In this document: positions 22,922 to 33,004 of the stretch, one piece after another
Position numbering within the stretch: position 1 is the first letter of the stretch
Layout of the letters: the number at the start of each line of letters is the position of its first letter
NCBI GenBank assembly: GCA_001599755.1
Contig: BCHX01000002.1
Span: 1,984,001-2,048,000, forward strand
DNA from: Gliomastix tumulicola
Lineage: Eukaryota > Ascomycota > Sordariomycetes > Hypocreales > Bionectriaceae
DNA: 64,000 nt
Direction: 5' to 3'
Notes under the pieces: generated by a model
The model's input: only the letters and a program-made list of their open reading frames with translations
Databases searched by the model: none
What the model was told of the DNA's origin: nothing
Translations under genes and position numbers: made by a program

Positions 22922-23841
22922 ATGAAAACCGAGCCATACATAAAGCCCGAGCCGGGAACCGGCGACGGCGACTCAGCCTGGTGGAAGAACCTACCAATGT
23001 TCCAACGTAAGTTCTTCAGGCATCTAGAACGCTGTCGCTGGAGTGCCGCAGCAGACGATTTAACAATCGCAGCTGCGAAATCTGAGGACGTCGTGAAGAA
23101 GGAATCTGGCCTTGCTGTCAACTTGGCGACCGTACCCAGGAACGACCTGACCTCAGAGAAATCATTCCACGAGGCTGTCAATTTTCTGGGCCATGTGCCG
23201 AGGTACGAGATGGCTCAGAAGGCACCTCCTCGCCCCGCCGGACGCACACCGACTACCAGGGTAAAGAAGCAAAAGAGAGCCACAAAGTATCAGTACCAGG
23301 CATACCACAAGTCTTTCTACTGGTCTGTCCATCATTTCAAGCACCGGATGACCGTATACCCAACACCCCGGCGCTTCGATGGATTCTGCTTCAATTGTGG
23401 CAAGAAGGGCCATCGACAGGAGATCTGCCGACACAACATCATTGGTGAGCATCCCAAAGGTGGCTCCTCATTCTTGCGTTCTGCCAAGGTTTGCTAATAT
23501 CAAGTTAACTCTTCCAGTTCCAAGAGTTAATCAAAAATATTGGGTTAGTAGGAAAAGAACCGTCCATTCTCGTGTAAACAGCAACGCTGATAGTGTTCCA
23601 GCTTGCTGGACTAGGCGTGGCGGGAGCCATCAATCGTCTGGCTGGATACAATGTCTTCCGCAAGGACGAGCAAGACAATGTCTTTTACTTCGGCGACGGT
23701 ACGGAGCAGAAGGTCGACGGAAAGGGGACTATGCAAGTCAGAGTGGACGTCAACAAGTCTCGAATCATCGACATCTTCGACGCAGACGGAAACCCTTTCC
23801 GTTCTTTCTGGGACACCTTCACACCTGCCCAAAGGCAGTGA
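22922..23841 (+). CDS. Unrecognised CCHC zinc-knuckle protein
   Basis: Predicted 262-residue protein from three exons: 22922-23444, 23518-23543 (26 nt) and 23602-23841. The reading frame is continuous over two short introns (73 and 58 nt, GTGAGC...TCCAG and GTTAGT...TCCAG). Features: an acidic N-terminus with a possible SUMO site (IKPE), a central aromatic and basic region (KKQKRATKYQYQAYHKSFYW), and one CX2CX4HX4C knuckle with Cys156, Cys159, His164 and Cys169. The third exon encodes a compact domain with FYFGDGTEQKVDGKG and DVNKSRIIDIFDADGNPF. CCHC knuckles occur in retroelement Gag and in RNA-binding proteins, but no protease, RT or integrase lies nearby. The function is unknown. The microexon model is hand-built and is the weakest part. 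Confidence 0.6.
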
Positions 23842-24867
23842 AGATTGGCATTTGGACCGCTGGAAGGGTTGACAAGATGTTGTTCCATGTGGCACTACAT
23901 TAGTCGTGTTTCCATCTAATGTCGGGTCTATGAGCACTGCGGATGAAGGCTGACGGAGATTCGAAGGCTGTCTTAGCATGTGAGCTATCTGTTTTTCGGA
24001 AATGGCAGAATGAGCATACTTCAGTTTTCTAGCTGATCAGAGATAAAAACAAGATCATCTTTTCCAGACGGGTCTTGATACTCGTTTAGGAGTGCTTCAT
24101 ACGAGTACAGCGGGCGTCTCTTACAGCCATGTTCAGTCCCCACACACCATCTCGCCTCTTCGCTCCGCGCTCGGACTTAACAAGGCCCCCTACTTCTTTT
24201 GACGCCTTACGAGATGGAAATGCCACCATCGTTGAGCTGCCGAATCCGGTGGCGCCTCTTTGTTGAGGCTCTCGGCTGCTCGCTTCCATGCTTCCCCGCT
24301 GATCGGGAATAACTCCAAAGGTCCCTATCCTTGACCAGGCCCAGAGGCGAAGGGCGCGAGGCCGATGAGTCGACCGGTCAGGGAGCCTCGATGGAGCATT
24401 TCACTAGTTAGCATCGTTGCTACGGTGTGAGGGACGGCCCCATCAATGACACATACATCGCATATACGATGGAGTGGGTGCTTTCTCAGCACCTCGGAGG
24501 GCGAGCGGCCTGTTCAGGGTGCCCTCTTCTCGTTGCAAAAGTGCCTGAGGCCGTTGGTCTTTAAGGATGATTGATGCGCGTCTGTGAAAGCCGCTGCATC
24601 TTGCTGGACATGCTTGTTTACTGAAGCAACTGCAAGGATTCACTGAGGGGGCCAAGAAGAGTCTGGGCAACTGGCGAAAATCTCTGGCTAGTAACCGCAG
24701 ACTGTCGAACGCCTCGCCGTACGGACGGAACAAATTTGCTTTGTCGTTGCCGACACCGGATATCTGATCGCGTCGCTCAGCTTCAGCCCTGGACTGATTT
24801 TTTTCAGGCTCACGTACACAGCGAGGGTCAGCAGTATCGAGGGTTTGCTTGACGACGTCCAACGAAG
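23842..24867. other. Intergenic region before the MFS gene
   Basis: One kilobase. Minus-strand frames that run from here into the transporter gene have low-complexity translations and are shadows. No repeat or RNA gene seen. Confidence 0.4.
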
Positions 24868-26694
24868 ATGGGAGCAGTTGTGGGCGGGAGCGAGAGCTCG
24901 GACAGCTCCGTGGACGGCCATGTCGATATCGCCTCTCCGGTCCCAGACAAGAGTGCGCTGTCGCAGACACCCAATGAAGAGAGCGACGGCAACGGAGAAA
25001 GCTCGCCGACAACCGCACCTCCAGAACAAGGCGCGCCCGAGGCATCGAGGACGAAGCTGGAGAACTTCCTTATCATCTTTGGTCTGTGTCTAGCGTTATT
25101 CCTCGCCGCGCTGGATGTGACTATCATCTCGACCGCCATCCCGACGATCTCGGCCCATTTCAAGTCAAGTCAAGGCTACGTCTGGGTCGGAAGTGCCTAT
25201 CTGCTCGGCAACGCTGCCTTTGTTCCGACATGGGGGAAGGTCTCGGACATTTTTGGACGGAAACCGGTACTTCTACTCTCCATCGCCATCTTCTGGGTTG
25301 GCTCGCTGCTATGCGCTGTCGCGAATAGCATGGGCATGCTCATTGCGGCGCGAGCAATCCAGGGCGTTGGCGGAGGAGGGGCGATCGCGCTGCCGAATAT
25401 CTGCATCTCAGACCTGTTCTCTATGCGGAACCGCGGCATGTATTTCGGCATCCTGGGCATGGTGTGGGCGCTGGCTTCGGCCGTGGGACCGGTGCTGGGA
25501 GGCATCTTTACGAGTCAAGTCTCGTGGCGATGGTGCTTCTACATCAATCTACCCATCTCCGGGGTCGGCATGATCATCTTGTTCTTCGTGCTCAAGCTTC
25601 ACAATCCACGGACGCCGATGAAGGAAGGTCTCGCTGCCATTGACTGGACAGGCAGCCTGCTCATTATCGGCGGGACGCTCATGTCCCTCATGGGACTCGA
25701 GTTTGGCGGTGTCAAGTTCCCCTGGGATTCCCCGACGGTCCTGTGTCTCATCATCTTCGGTTTCGTCACCATCGGCATCTTCGTCGTCTACGAGGGCAAG
25801 TTTGCCAAGTATCCCCTGACGCCCCTGCGGCTCTTCAAGCACCGAAACAGCGTCCTCGCTTACTGCCTAGCATTCACACACGCCTTCACATTCATGGGTG
25901 GGAGTTACTGGCTCCCGCTGTACTTCCAGGGTGTGCTGAGGGCGTCATCTCTCATGTCGGGCGTGTACCTCTTGCCGTTCGTCCTGTCTCTGTCCTTCAT
26001 CTCGGCGATGGTCGGCATCGTCATCAAGAAGACGGGCAACTACAAGATCCCCATCTCGAGCGGCTTCCTCGTCATGGTGCTAGGCTTCGGGCTCTTCGTC
26101 GATCTCGGCCCGCGCGTGAACTGGGCCAAACTCATCATCTTCCAGATCATCGCGGGCATCGGCGTCGGGCCCAACTTCCAGTCGCCGCTCATCGCGCTGC
26201 AGAGCAACATCGAGCCCCGGGACATCGGGTCGGCGACCTCCAGCTTCGCCTTCCTGCGCCAGATGGGCACGTCCGTCTCCGTCGTCGTCGGCGGCGTCAT
26301 CTTCAACAACGAGATGGGCCGGCAGCAGGCGACGCTCCGGCGGGAGCTGGGCCCGGAGCTGGCGGACCTGCTGACGGGCGCCAACGCCGCGGGCAACGTG
26401 GAGAGGATCGCGAGCCTCACGGGCGAGGACGGGGACATCGCCCGGGCGGCGTACTGGCGGGCCATGCGGACCATGTACATCGTGTACACGTGCTTCGGGG
26501 CGCTCGGGCTCATCATCAGCCTGTTCATCAAGCAGGTCAAGCTGAGCAAGAGCCACACGGAGCACAAGACGGGGCTGAGGTCGCTGAAGCCGCGGAACGA
26601 CGAGCAGGAGCAGCCTCAGCCGGGCCGCGAGCAGCAGAATGACGTCGAGAGCCCCGTGTCTCCTGTCGGCAAGGAGGGCTCCGAGGAGAAATAG
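24868..26694 (+). CDS. MFS multidrug transporter, DHA2 family (14 TM)
   Basis: Intron-free gene for a 608-residue proton-coupled drug exporter of the plasma membrane. A hydrophilic N-terminus of about 64 residues precedes TM1. Family motifs are in place: LDVTIISTAIPTI in TM1 (82-94), motif A GKVSDIFGRK (123-132), motif B RAIQGVGGGG (162-171) and the antiporter motif C AVGPVLGGIF (205-214). The count of hydrophobic segments fits 14 rather than 12 TMs, as in DHA2 efflux pumps. The C-terminal tail is Lys/Glu/Gln-rich. There is no biosynthetic gene beside it, so the substrate cannot be inferred. It is more GC-biased in its 3' half than in its 5' half. Confidence 0.93.
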   Translation: MGAVVGGSESSDSSVDGHVDIASPVPDKSALSQTPNEESDGNGESSPTTAPPEQGAPEASRTKLENFLIIFGLCLALFLAALDVTIISTAIPTISAHFKSSQGYVWVGSAYLLGNAAFVPTWGKVSDIFGRKPVLLLSIAIFWVGSLLCAVANSMGMLIAARAIQGVGGGGAIALPNICISDLFSMRNRGMYFGILGMVWALASAVGPVLGGIFTSQVSWRWCFYINLPISGVGMIILFFVLKLHNPRTPMKEGLAAIDWTGSLLIIGGTLMSLMGLEFGGVKFPWDSPTVLCLIIFGFVTIGIFVVYEGKFAKYPLTPLRLFKHRNSVLAYCLAFTHAFTFMGGSYWLPLYFQGVLRASSLMSGVYLLPFVLSLSFISAMVGIVIKKTGNYKIPISSGFLVMVLGFGLFVDLGPRVNWAKLIIFQIIAGIGVGPNFQSPLIALQSNIEPRDIGSATSSFAFLRQMGTSVSVVVGGVIFNNEMGRQQATLRRELGPELADLLTGANAAGNVERIASLTGEDGDIARAAYWRAMRTMYIVYTCFGALGLIISLFIKQVKLSKSHTEHKTGLRSLKPRNDEQEQPQPGREQQNDVESPVSPVGKEGSEEK

Positions 26695-27567
26695 GGAAGA
26701 TGTGAGGCACTTGATTGTTTCTTTGGATATGGCGTTTGGGGACCAAAAGGGAGGTTCAACTACGGTTGGTGGACGGACAGTCGTGTTTCAACATACACCG
26801 GAAGTATATTCAGATTCGTTTCTTTCTTTAGCCCTGTCCATATACGAATAGCCTGCTATCATAGTTTGTTTGTACATAATCCACAGCTTATACTTGGTTT
26901 ACAGCCTGGGCTGGCCCCAACGGTCTCTCTCCAGGTGGTGACAATGACATATGCCCAGGATATGGAAGCAGCCGGACGAAACATCAATATCCAAATGCCG
27001 GTCCCTGTTCCTGGCATGCATGCATTTATCCTCCTCGATGCATCCTTTCGTCCGGGTCTACTATATTTGGCTAAATTGACGGCTCTCAGCATATACAAGC
27101 GTCTGTTCCCATCCAGACCACCCCCATCGGTATTCGACGTACGGCCCCTGGGGAAATAGAGAGATGATCGACATAGATCTTCCCGGATATGCAATCTACA
27201 AGCCGGTTCCTCGGCATCCATCGCGTGTGCAATTGGTGAAGGTCGAGGACGGTGGCCTGTTTGGGCCGCATGAGAACCCCTGCCTGTCGATGTCCACTCG
27301 CGGACCTTGACCATCCGTTGCTTGCGGGGGGGCAGCAGCATCGTGAAGATGGACCGGCGGCGGCAAAACCTGCGCTCGTGAGATCATACCCTGATTGAGG
27401 GGAGAGAGAAGCGGAGGGAGAGCAGGCATCTAGGGGACAGGTATGGCTACATAAAAGGGGGCCTGGGATGTCCCTCAGACGACAAGTCGAGGGGGGGACA
27501 AGCTCCTGGCAGCATCGTCAAGCGTATCCCAGCATACACTACAGAAGAAACGTCCCGCCTTCTAACC
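26695..27567. promoter_or_regulatory. Esterase promoter region
   Basis: 873 bp upstream of the acetylxylan esterase. A TATA-like element (ACATAAAAGG, 27449-27458) lies about 110 bp before the ATG. One GGCTAA, the core bound by Xyr1/XlnR xylanase regulators, is at 27069-27074, which is weak evidence as a single site. A GCATGCATGCAT palindromic tract is at 27014-27025. Confidence 0.4.
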
Positions 27568-28559
27568 ATGGGCATCAAGCACTACCTCGCCGCCGCCGTG
27601 GCCGGCCTCCTGACGCCCCTCGCGGCGGCCCAGCTCCAGGAGATCACCGACTTCGGCGACAACCCGTCGGGCGCGCGCATGTTCGTCCACGTGCCGGAGG
27701 GCATCGGGGCGAGCCCGGCCGTCGTCGTCGCCGTGCACTACTGCACGGGCACCGCCGAGGCGTACTACCAGGGCACGGCGTGGGCGTCGCTCGCGGCCGA
27801 GCACAACATCGTCGTCGTCTACCCGGAGTCGCCGTACGACGGCAAGTGCTGGGACGTCAGCTCGGACGCGACGCTGACGCACGAGGGCGGCGCCAACAGC
27901 AATTCGATTGCGAACATGGCCAAGTGGGCGATCGAGCAGTACGGTGCTGATACGAGCAAGATCTTTGTGACGGGCAGCAGCTCGGGGGCCATGATGACGG
28001 TGCGTTCTCTCGCACACTCCCTCTCTCTGCTTCTCTCTCCTTTTCTCATTCCCCCCTTCTCCCTCCCCCCTTCTCCCCTTTTTACCCCTTAAACCCACTG
28101 ACCAGTCCATCACAGAACGTCCTCGCGGCCACGTACCCGGACCTCTTCGCAGCAGGCATCGTCTACTCGGGCGTCCCCGCCGGCTGCTTCTACACCGGCA
28201 CGACCAACGGCTGGAACTCGGCGTGCTCCGGCGGCACCTTCACCCAGACCCAGGCCGAGTGGGCGCAGACGGCGCGCGACATGTACCCGGGCTACGCGGG
28301 CGAGTACCCGCGCATGCTCATCTACCACGGGCTCGGCGACACGACGCTCAGCGGGAACAACTACGCCGAGACCATCAAGCAGTGGACTGGCGTCTTCGGG
28401 TACTCGGAGGAGCCCGAGTCGACGACGCCGGACTCGCCCATTGTTGGCTATACGTGGGAGACGTACGGCCCGCGTGTTGCTGGTGCTTGGTCGCCGACCG
28501 AGGGGCATAACCTGCCACGGTTCACGGATGCTGATCTTGCGTGGTTTGGGTTTGTCTAG
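27568..28559 (+). CDS. axe1: Secreted acetylxylan esterase (CE1 / PHB-depolymerase-like fold)
   Basis: Secreted esterase that removes acetyl groups from xylan during plant cell-wall breakdown. Exons 27568-27999 and 28116-28559 give 291 residues. The 116-nt intron is pyrimidine-rich with a CTGAC branch site. A signal peptide is clear (MGIKHYLAAAVAGLLTPLAAAQ, cut near residue 21). The serine nucleophile sits in GSSSG (Ser138), the acid is probably Asp219 in HGLGDTT, and the histidine is His275 in EGHNLP. Length and motifs fit fungal CE1 enzymes without a cellulose-binding module; feruloyl esterase activity is a possible alternative within the family. The intron falls right after the nucleophile elbow. 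Strong C/G in third codon positions suggests high expression. Confidence 0.92.
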
Positions 28560-29093
28560 GTTAGCGGGTATGCATTTTGGATAAAAGGCGAGACGGGAGG
28601 GTGTCTGTGAATGAATAGGTCAGGTAGTCTCTTATGTATATACCTGTATAGCAATTAAATGTATTGGAGCCAGTATGTTCGCGGTGAGAGTAGTGAAAGG
28701 TGACGGGAGCCGCTGAAGGTCAATGTCTAAAGTCTAGGGTAGGCAGACCACAAGTCGTCGTTGGCGTGGCAACGCAATCCAGCGCCGGTTTGTGTTGATT
28801 TTCCGACCAACCGGCGCGTCTCGATGCCCCACCAAAACCGCCCGTACGGTGTGTCTCGAGAACTCCCACCAGACCGAACATTCATTCCATCATCGAGCTA
28901 CGTCCGAGGTAAGGCAGCAAATAATCCAGCGTTCTTTCTTCTTCATGATCGCTCTGTAACGACCCCGTTTGTCATTTTTGTTCACGAATCTGCAATTGGC
29001 AAGCTCTCCGCGTTGTTCTGCTTTTTATATATTATTCCCAAGACAAAATCGACGACAACTGAATCTTGCCGTCCTGGCAAGACCGCCGCCAGC
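28560..29093. promoter_or_regulatory. Kinesin-5 promoter and leader
   Basis: 534 bp between the esterase and kinesin genes. The kinesin frame stays open upstream to 28761, with an in-frame ATG at 28824; see the kinesin entry. No other feature. Confidence 0.4.
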
Positions 29094-32000
29094 ATGGCGT
29101 TCAGACGACAGACGCGCGACCGCGAGCTTACCCGATCGACAATGACGTCCAGCGTGCGCTCCGGCACGGCCAGTAGGTCTGGCCTCCGCCAGCCCATGCG
29201 GCCCTCAATAGCCGGCAGGCAGCTCGCGAGACCGGAGCGGCACGGCGCGGTCTCGCCCTCGGGCTCGGTGATATCGACGGCGACGACGGCGACGGCAAAC
29301 GCAGGCACGAAGCGCAAGGAGCGCGAGTTCGACCCGGCGGAGGAGGGCGGCGAGGAGACCAACATTAACGTCGTGGTGCGGTGTCGCGGCCGCAACGAGC
29401 GCGAGGTCAAGGAGAACAGCGCCGTCATGGTCAACACGGACGGCGTCAAGGGCAAGGCGGTTGAGCTGTTTATGGGGCCGAGCGCCCTGAGCAACAAGTC
29501 GTACAGCTTCGATCGGGTCTACTCCCAGGCTGCGGATCAGGGCATGGTCTTCGACGATACGGTGAAGCCCATTCTCGAAGAGGTAAATCCTTTCAGTTGA
29601 TGCGTAAGTCCTGGAGAAGAGAGCTGACGTATTCGTTCTAGATGCTGTCCGGCTACAACTGCACGATTTTCGCATACGGCCAGACCGGCACCGGCAAAAC
29701 ATACACAATGTCCGGCGACATGACGGAAACGCTGGGCATGCTGTCCGACGACGCAGGCATCATCCCCCGAGTCCTGCGGCAACTCTTCAACAAGCTGGAG
29801 CTCGACGAAACAGAAAACAGCGTCAAGGTGTCATTTATCGAACTTTACAACGAGGAGCTCCGGGACCTGCTCTCCGCCGAAGAGAACGCGAAGCTCAAGA
29901 TCTACGACGATGCGTCGAAGCGCGGCCATCTGAGCACCGTCGTCCAGGGCATGGAGGAGAAACACATCCAGAATGCGGCCGAGGGTATCAAGGTGCTACA
30001 GGACGGCAGCTTGAAGCGCCAGGTGGCTGCGACGAAGTGCAATGACCTCAGTTCTCGAAGTCATACCGTCTTCACCATCACGACATACGTCAAGAAGACC
30101 AACGAGCACGGCGTGGAGGATCTCGTGAGCTCTGGAAAGCTCAACCTGGTCGATCTGGCGGGTAGCGAGAATATACAGAGGTCGGGGGCTGAGAACAAGC
30201 GGGCTGCCGAGGCAGGCCTGATCAACAAATCCCTTCTGACCCTGGGCCGGGTCATCAACGCCCTGGTCGATCGCAGCTCTCATATCCCCTACCGCGAGTC
30301 CAAGTTGACTCGACTACTGCAAGATTCCCTTGGTGGACGAACCAAGACTTGCATCATCGCCACCATCTCACCAGCAAAGACGAATCTGGAAGAGACGATA
30401 TCAACACTAGAGTACGCCTTCCGGGCAAAGAACATCAAGAACAAGCCCCAGCTCAACCCGATGCTCAGCAAGAAGACTCTCTTCAAAGAGTTCACGGCCG
30501 AGATTGAGAAGCTCAAGAGCGAACTCATCACCACGAGGCAGCGGAACGGCGTCTACATCTCCAACGATGCATATGAAGAGATGATGGCACAGACCGAGTC
30601 GCGACGGATCGTCACCGAGGAACAGGCTGCCAAGTTAGAGACGCTGGAGGCCAACCTGCGCAACAAGGTCCAGGAGCTCTTCTCCCTCACAACCAACTTC
30701 ATGGGTCTGAAGAAGGATCACGAAGGCACCAAGTCCCAGCTGGACGAGACGAAAGGCATCCTCGACCAGACGGAGATTGTCCTCTCCGCAACTAGGAAGA
30801 CACTGGCCGAGGAGACGCATCTCAGGAAAGCCCACGAGGACACGGAGGGAAAGCTGGCGGTCATTGGCAACGAGCTCATCAGCACGCTCAGCAAAACAGT
30901 CAACGATGTGTCCGGGCTGCATGCGAAGAACAAGCGGAAGTCGGACTTGCAGATGATCAACCGTGCCGCTTGGGGAACATCCCAGGGGCAGGTGGCCGAC
31001 GTCACTAACATGGTGACTCGCCGGATTCAGGAGTTTCAGGAGGAACAGGAAGAGCACATGTCCAGCGTTTCCCGTCGCATGGAGAATTTTGTCAGCGAAG
31101 AGCTGCAGAAACTCACATCGACCCAGTCCTTCTTGGACGAGCAGCTAGATATGTTCAGCGAGTCCAAGGAGCAGCTTCTGGCACAGAAGGGCAAGTCCAA
31201 GGATGACATGGACGAGATACTGGAGGAGATCAAGGAAATCCGGGACCACGTTAAGGAGCGAGCTGGCGAGAGTCTTTTCGCTATCTCGAAAGCGGCTGAG
31301 AAGATTGCTGCTGATGTTGTCAGCGAGATGGGAACTTTCCACAGCCAGGTAAGGAGTTTACGGTGCCAACGCAGGATAGAAAGCGAGCTGACGGGTCTTT
31401 TCACAGCTTCATACCTCGTACAATGCCCTCGGCAAGGACTTCAAGTCCATCTTCGAAGATCTCGTCAAGCACATCACAACCCAGCGCACGGAGTCCGACA
31501 ACCTCAGGAGACAAGTTCAGCAGGCCACGAACGCTCTTGTCTCCCAGAACGCCACCATCTCCGCCCGGATGCAGGAAGCACTCGACGAGGAGCGCCGCCA
31601 GTCTGCAGAGGAACGCCAGAAGCTGCTGGTCCAGATCACTGCCCTCATCAACACACAAGCCGAGGCCCAAGAGACGCGCATCGCGGACCGCGCTGCTCAG
31701 GTGCAGAAGAGCCTGGCTGAGTCAAGCCAGTCGCTCGAGGGCAGCATTGGCCAGTACGCTGAGGGCATGGATGCGTGGGATGAGAAGGAGGATCAGCTTC
31801 TTGAGAGCGTCAAGAAGTCTCGCGATCAGATGAAGATGAAGCTCAAGGATGACTGGAGCTCAGCCAACGACAAGAGCACGTCGATACAGAACACGGCCAA
31901 GTCTGTTCACGCCGAGACGGTCCGTGTTGTCGATGAGCAGATCGAAGATATGGATGCTCAGATGGAGGCTCTCGACGACTTTGTCAGCCGTGCCAAATCG

Positions 32001-32747
32001 GAGAATGCCAGCCACCACGAGTCACACGCACAGTCTGTCAAGGCCGTCTCGGGCACCGTGGAGCAGTCGTTTGGCAACATCTCAGCTCACTTCAAGACTA
32101 CCTTTGATCGTGTCAAGAACCTGGGCGAGGAGATGGAGCTTGATGTCAACGACCTTCGCGACGGCCTGGAACCTCTCGATGCCCAGATCTGCCAGCCTCT
32201 GGCCAACCTGCGAGAGGACATTGGTAGCACTTCCCTCCAAGAGTATCAGCCTACTGGTGCCACCCCCGTGAAGGCACAATATCAGTATCCCACCTCGCTT
32301 CCGAGGACCCAGCGTCACAGTCTGCTCGTCTCTAAGATTGATGAGGACGAGACGATAGCCGGGTCCGACGTGCCTGAAGAGAAGGAACACACCATAGTCT
32401 TTGCAGACCTGGATCCCCTGCCGAACATCGAGTCGCACAGCCGGCCGTCGACGACGAGCACCAGCGCCGGATCAGAGGATAGAATCACTCCGCTCAGCGC
32501 CATGAGTCTCCGCGAGGTGAACCCGAACGTCACGACGAACCTCACAACCAGCGCGCTTGGCGGCCTCGACGCGCACACCGACCTCATCTCTCTTCCTGCC
32601 GACCACACGCTACCGCTGTTTAAGCCCAGCGCGCGCAACACCCGAGGTATGACGAAGCAGGGGCCGGTGGGGGAGGGCAGGGAGAACCTGCCGCCATCGG
32701 CGTTCTCGCAGAGCATCTCCAGGAGAAAGAGCCCGAGGCTAAATTGA
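29094..32747 (+). CDS. bimC: Kinesin-5 mitotic motor (BimC/Cut7/Eg5)
   Basis: Homotetrameric plus-end motor that slides antiparallel microtubules to separate spindle poles. Exons 29094-29582, 29642-31348 and 31407-32747 (introns 59 and 58 nt, both phase 0) give 1,178 residues. A basic N-terminal extension precedes the motor domain, which starts near INVVVRCRGRNERE. P-loop GQTGTGKT is at 176-183, switch I NDLSSRSH at 297-304, switch II DLAGSE at 334-339, and the neck follows FRAKNIKNKP. A long coiled-coil stalk runs to about residue 1000. The BimC box has the Cdk1 site TPVK (Thr1018) in EYQPTGATPVK, as in Aspergillus BimC. Start: ATG 29094 has a good context (CAGCATGG) and a normal N-terminus; ATG 28824 would add 90 residues. 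Confidence 0.96.
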
Positions 32748-33004
32748 AGTGTAGGATGATGATGATGTTGTTGTTGTTGGCTGTCGACTATTGGATGCTC
32801 TCTATATTTGGGAAGGTTTCGTTTGCTTCAGAAGCATTGGAGTTGGGAGTATAAGGCTTGATAACTTGTCGTGTATACACCACAAGGGGCTGCTAAGAGG
32901 TTGATACCCGTTTGACATTCGACTGTAAAAATTGACGATTCGATTATGAAGACTAGGTACTAGTAAGTAGTTACCAACTATGTGTCCTCCGCTTTCTACC
33001 TGTG
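32748..33004. terminator. Convergent 3' flank of kinesin-5 and RRN9-like genes
   Basis: 257 bp between two stop codons facing each other. A TGATGATGATG/TTGTTGTTG simple stretch follows the kinesin stop. Polyadenylation for both transcripts must lie here; no classical hexamer stands out. Confidence 0.35.

Noticed and set aside
14188..24867. RIP-mutated transposon remains in the gene-poor gaps
   Set aside because: By eye there is no strong AT shift or TpA excess and no terminal repeats or RT/transposase motifs. A RIP-index scan would be needed to exclude it fully.
25743..26642. 299-residue open frame in a second phase of the MFS gene, and long minus-strand frames over the same stretch
   Set aside because: Shadow frames of a GC-rich coding region; the true frame carries all MFS motifs.
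24868..28559. MFS transporter plus esterase plus nearby regulator as a small secondary-metabolite or catabolic cluster
   Set aside because: No backbone synthase, oxidase or pathway regulator lies between or beside them; the Zn2Cys6 gene is 14 kb away behind unrelated housekeeping genes.
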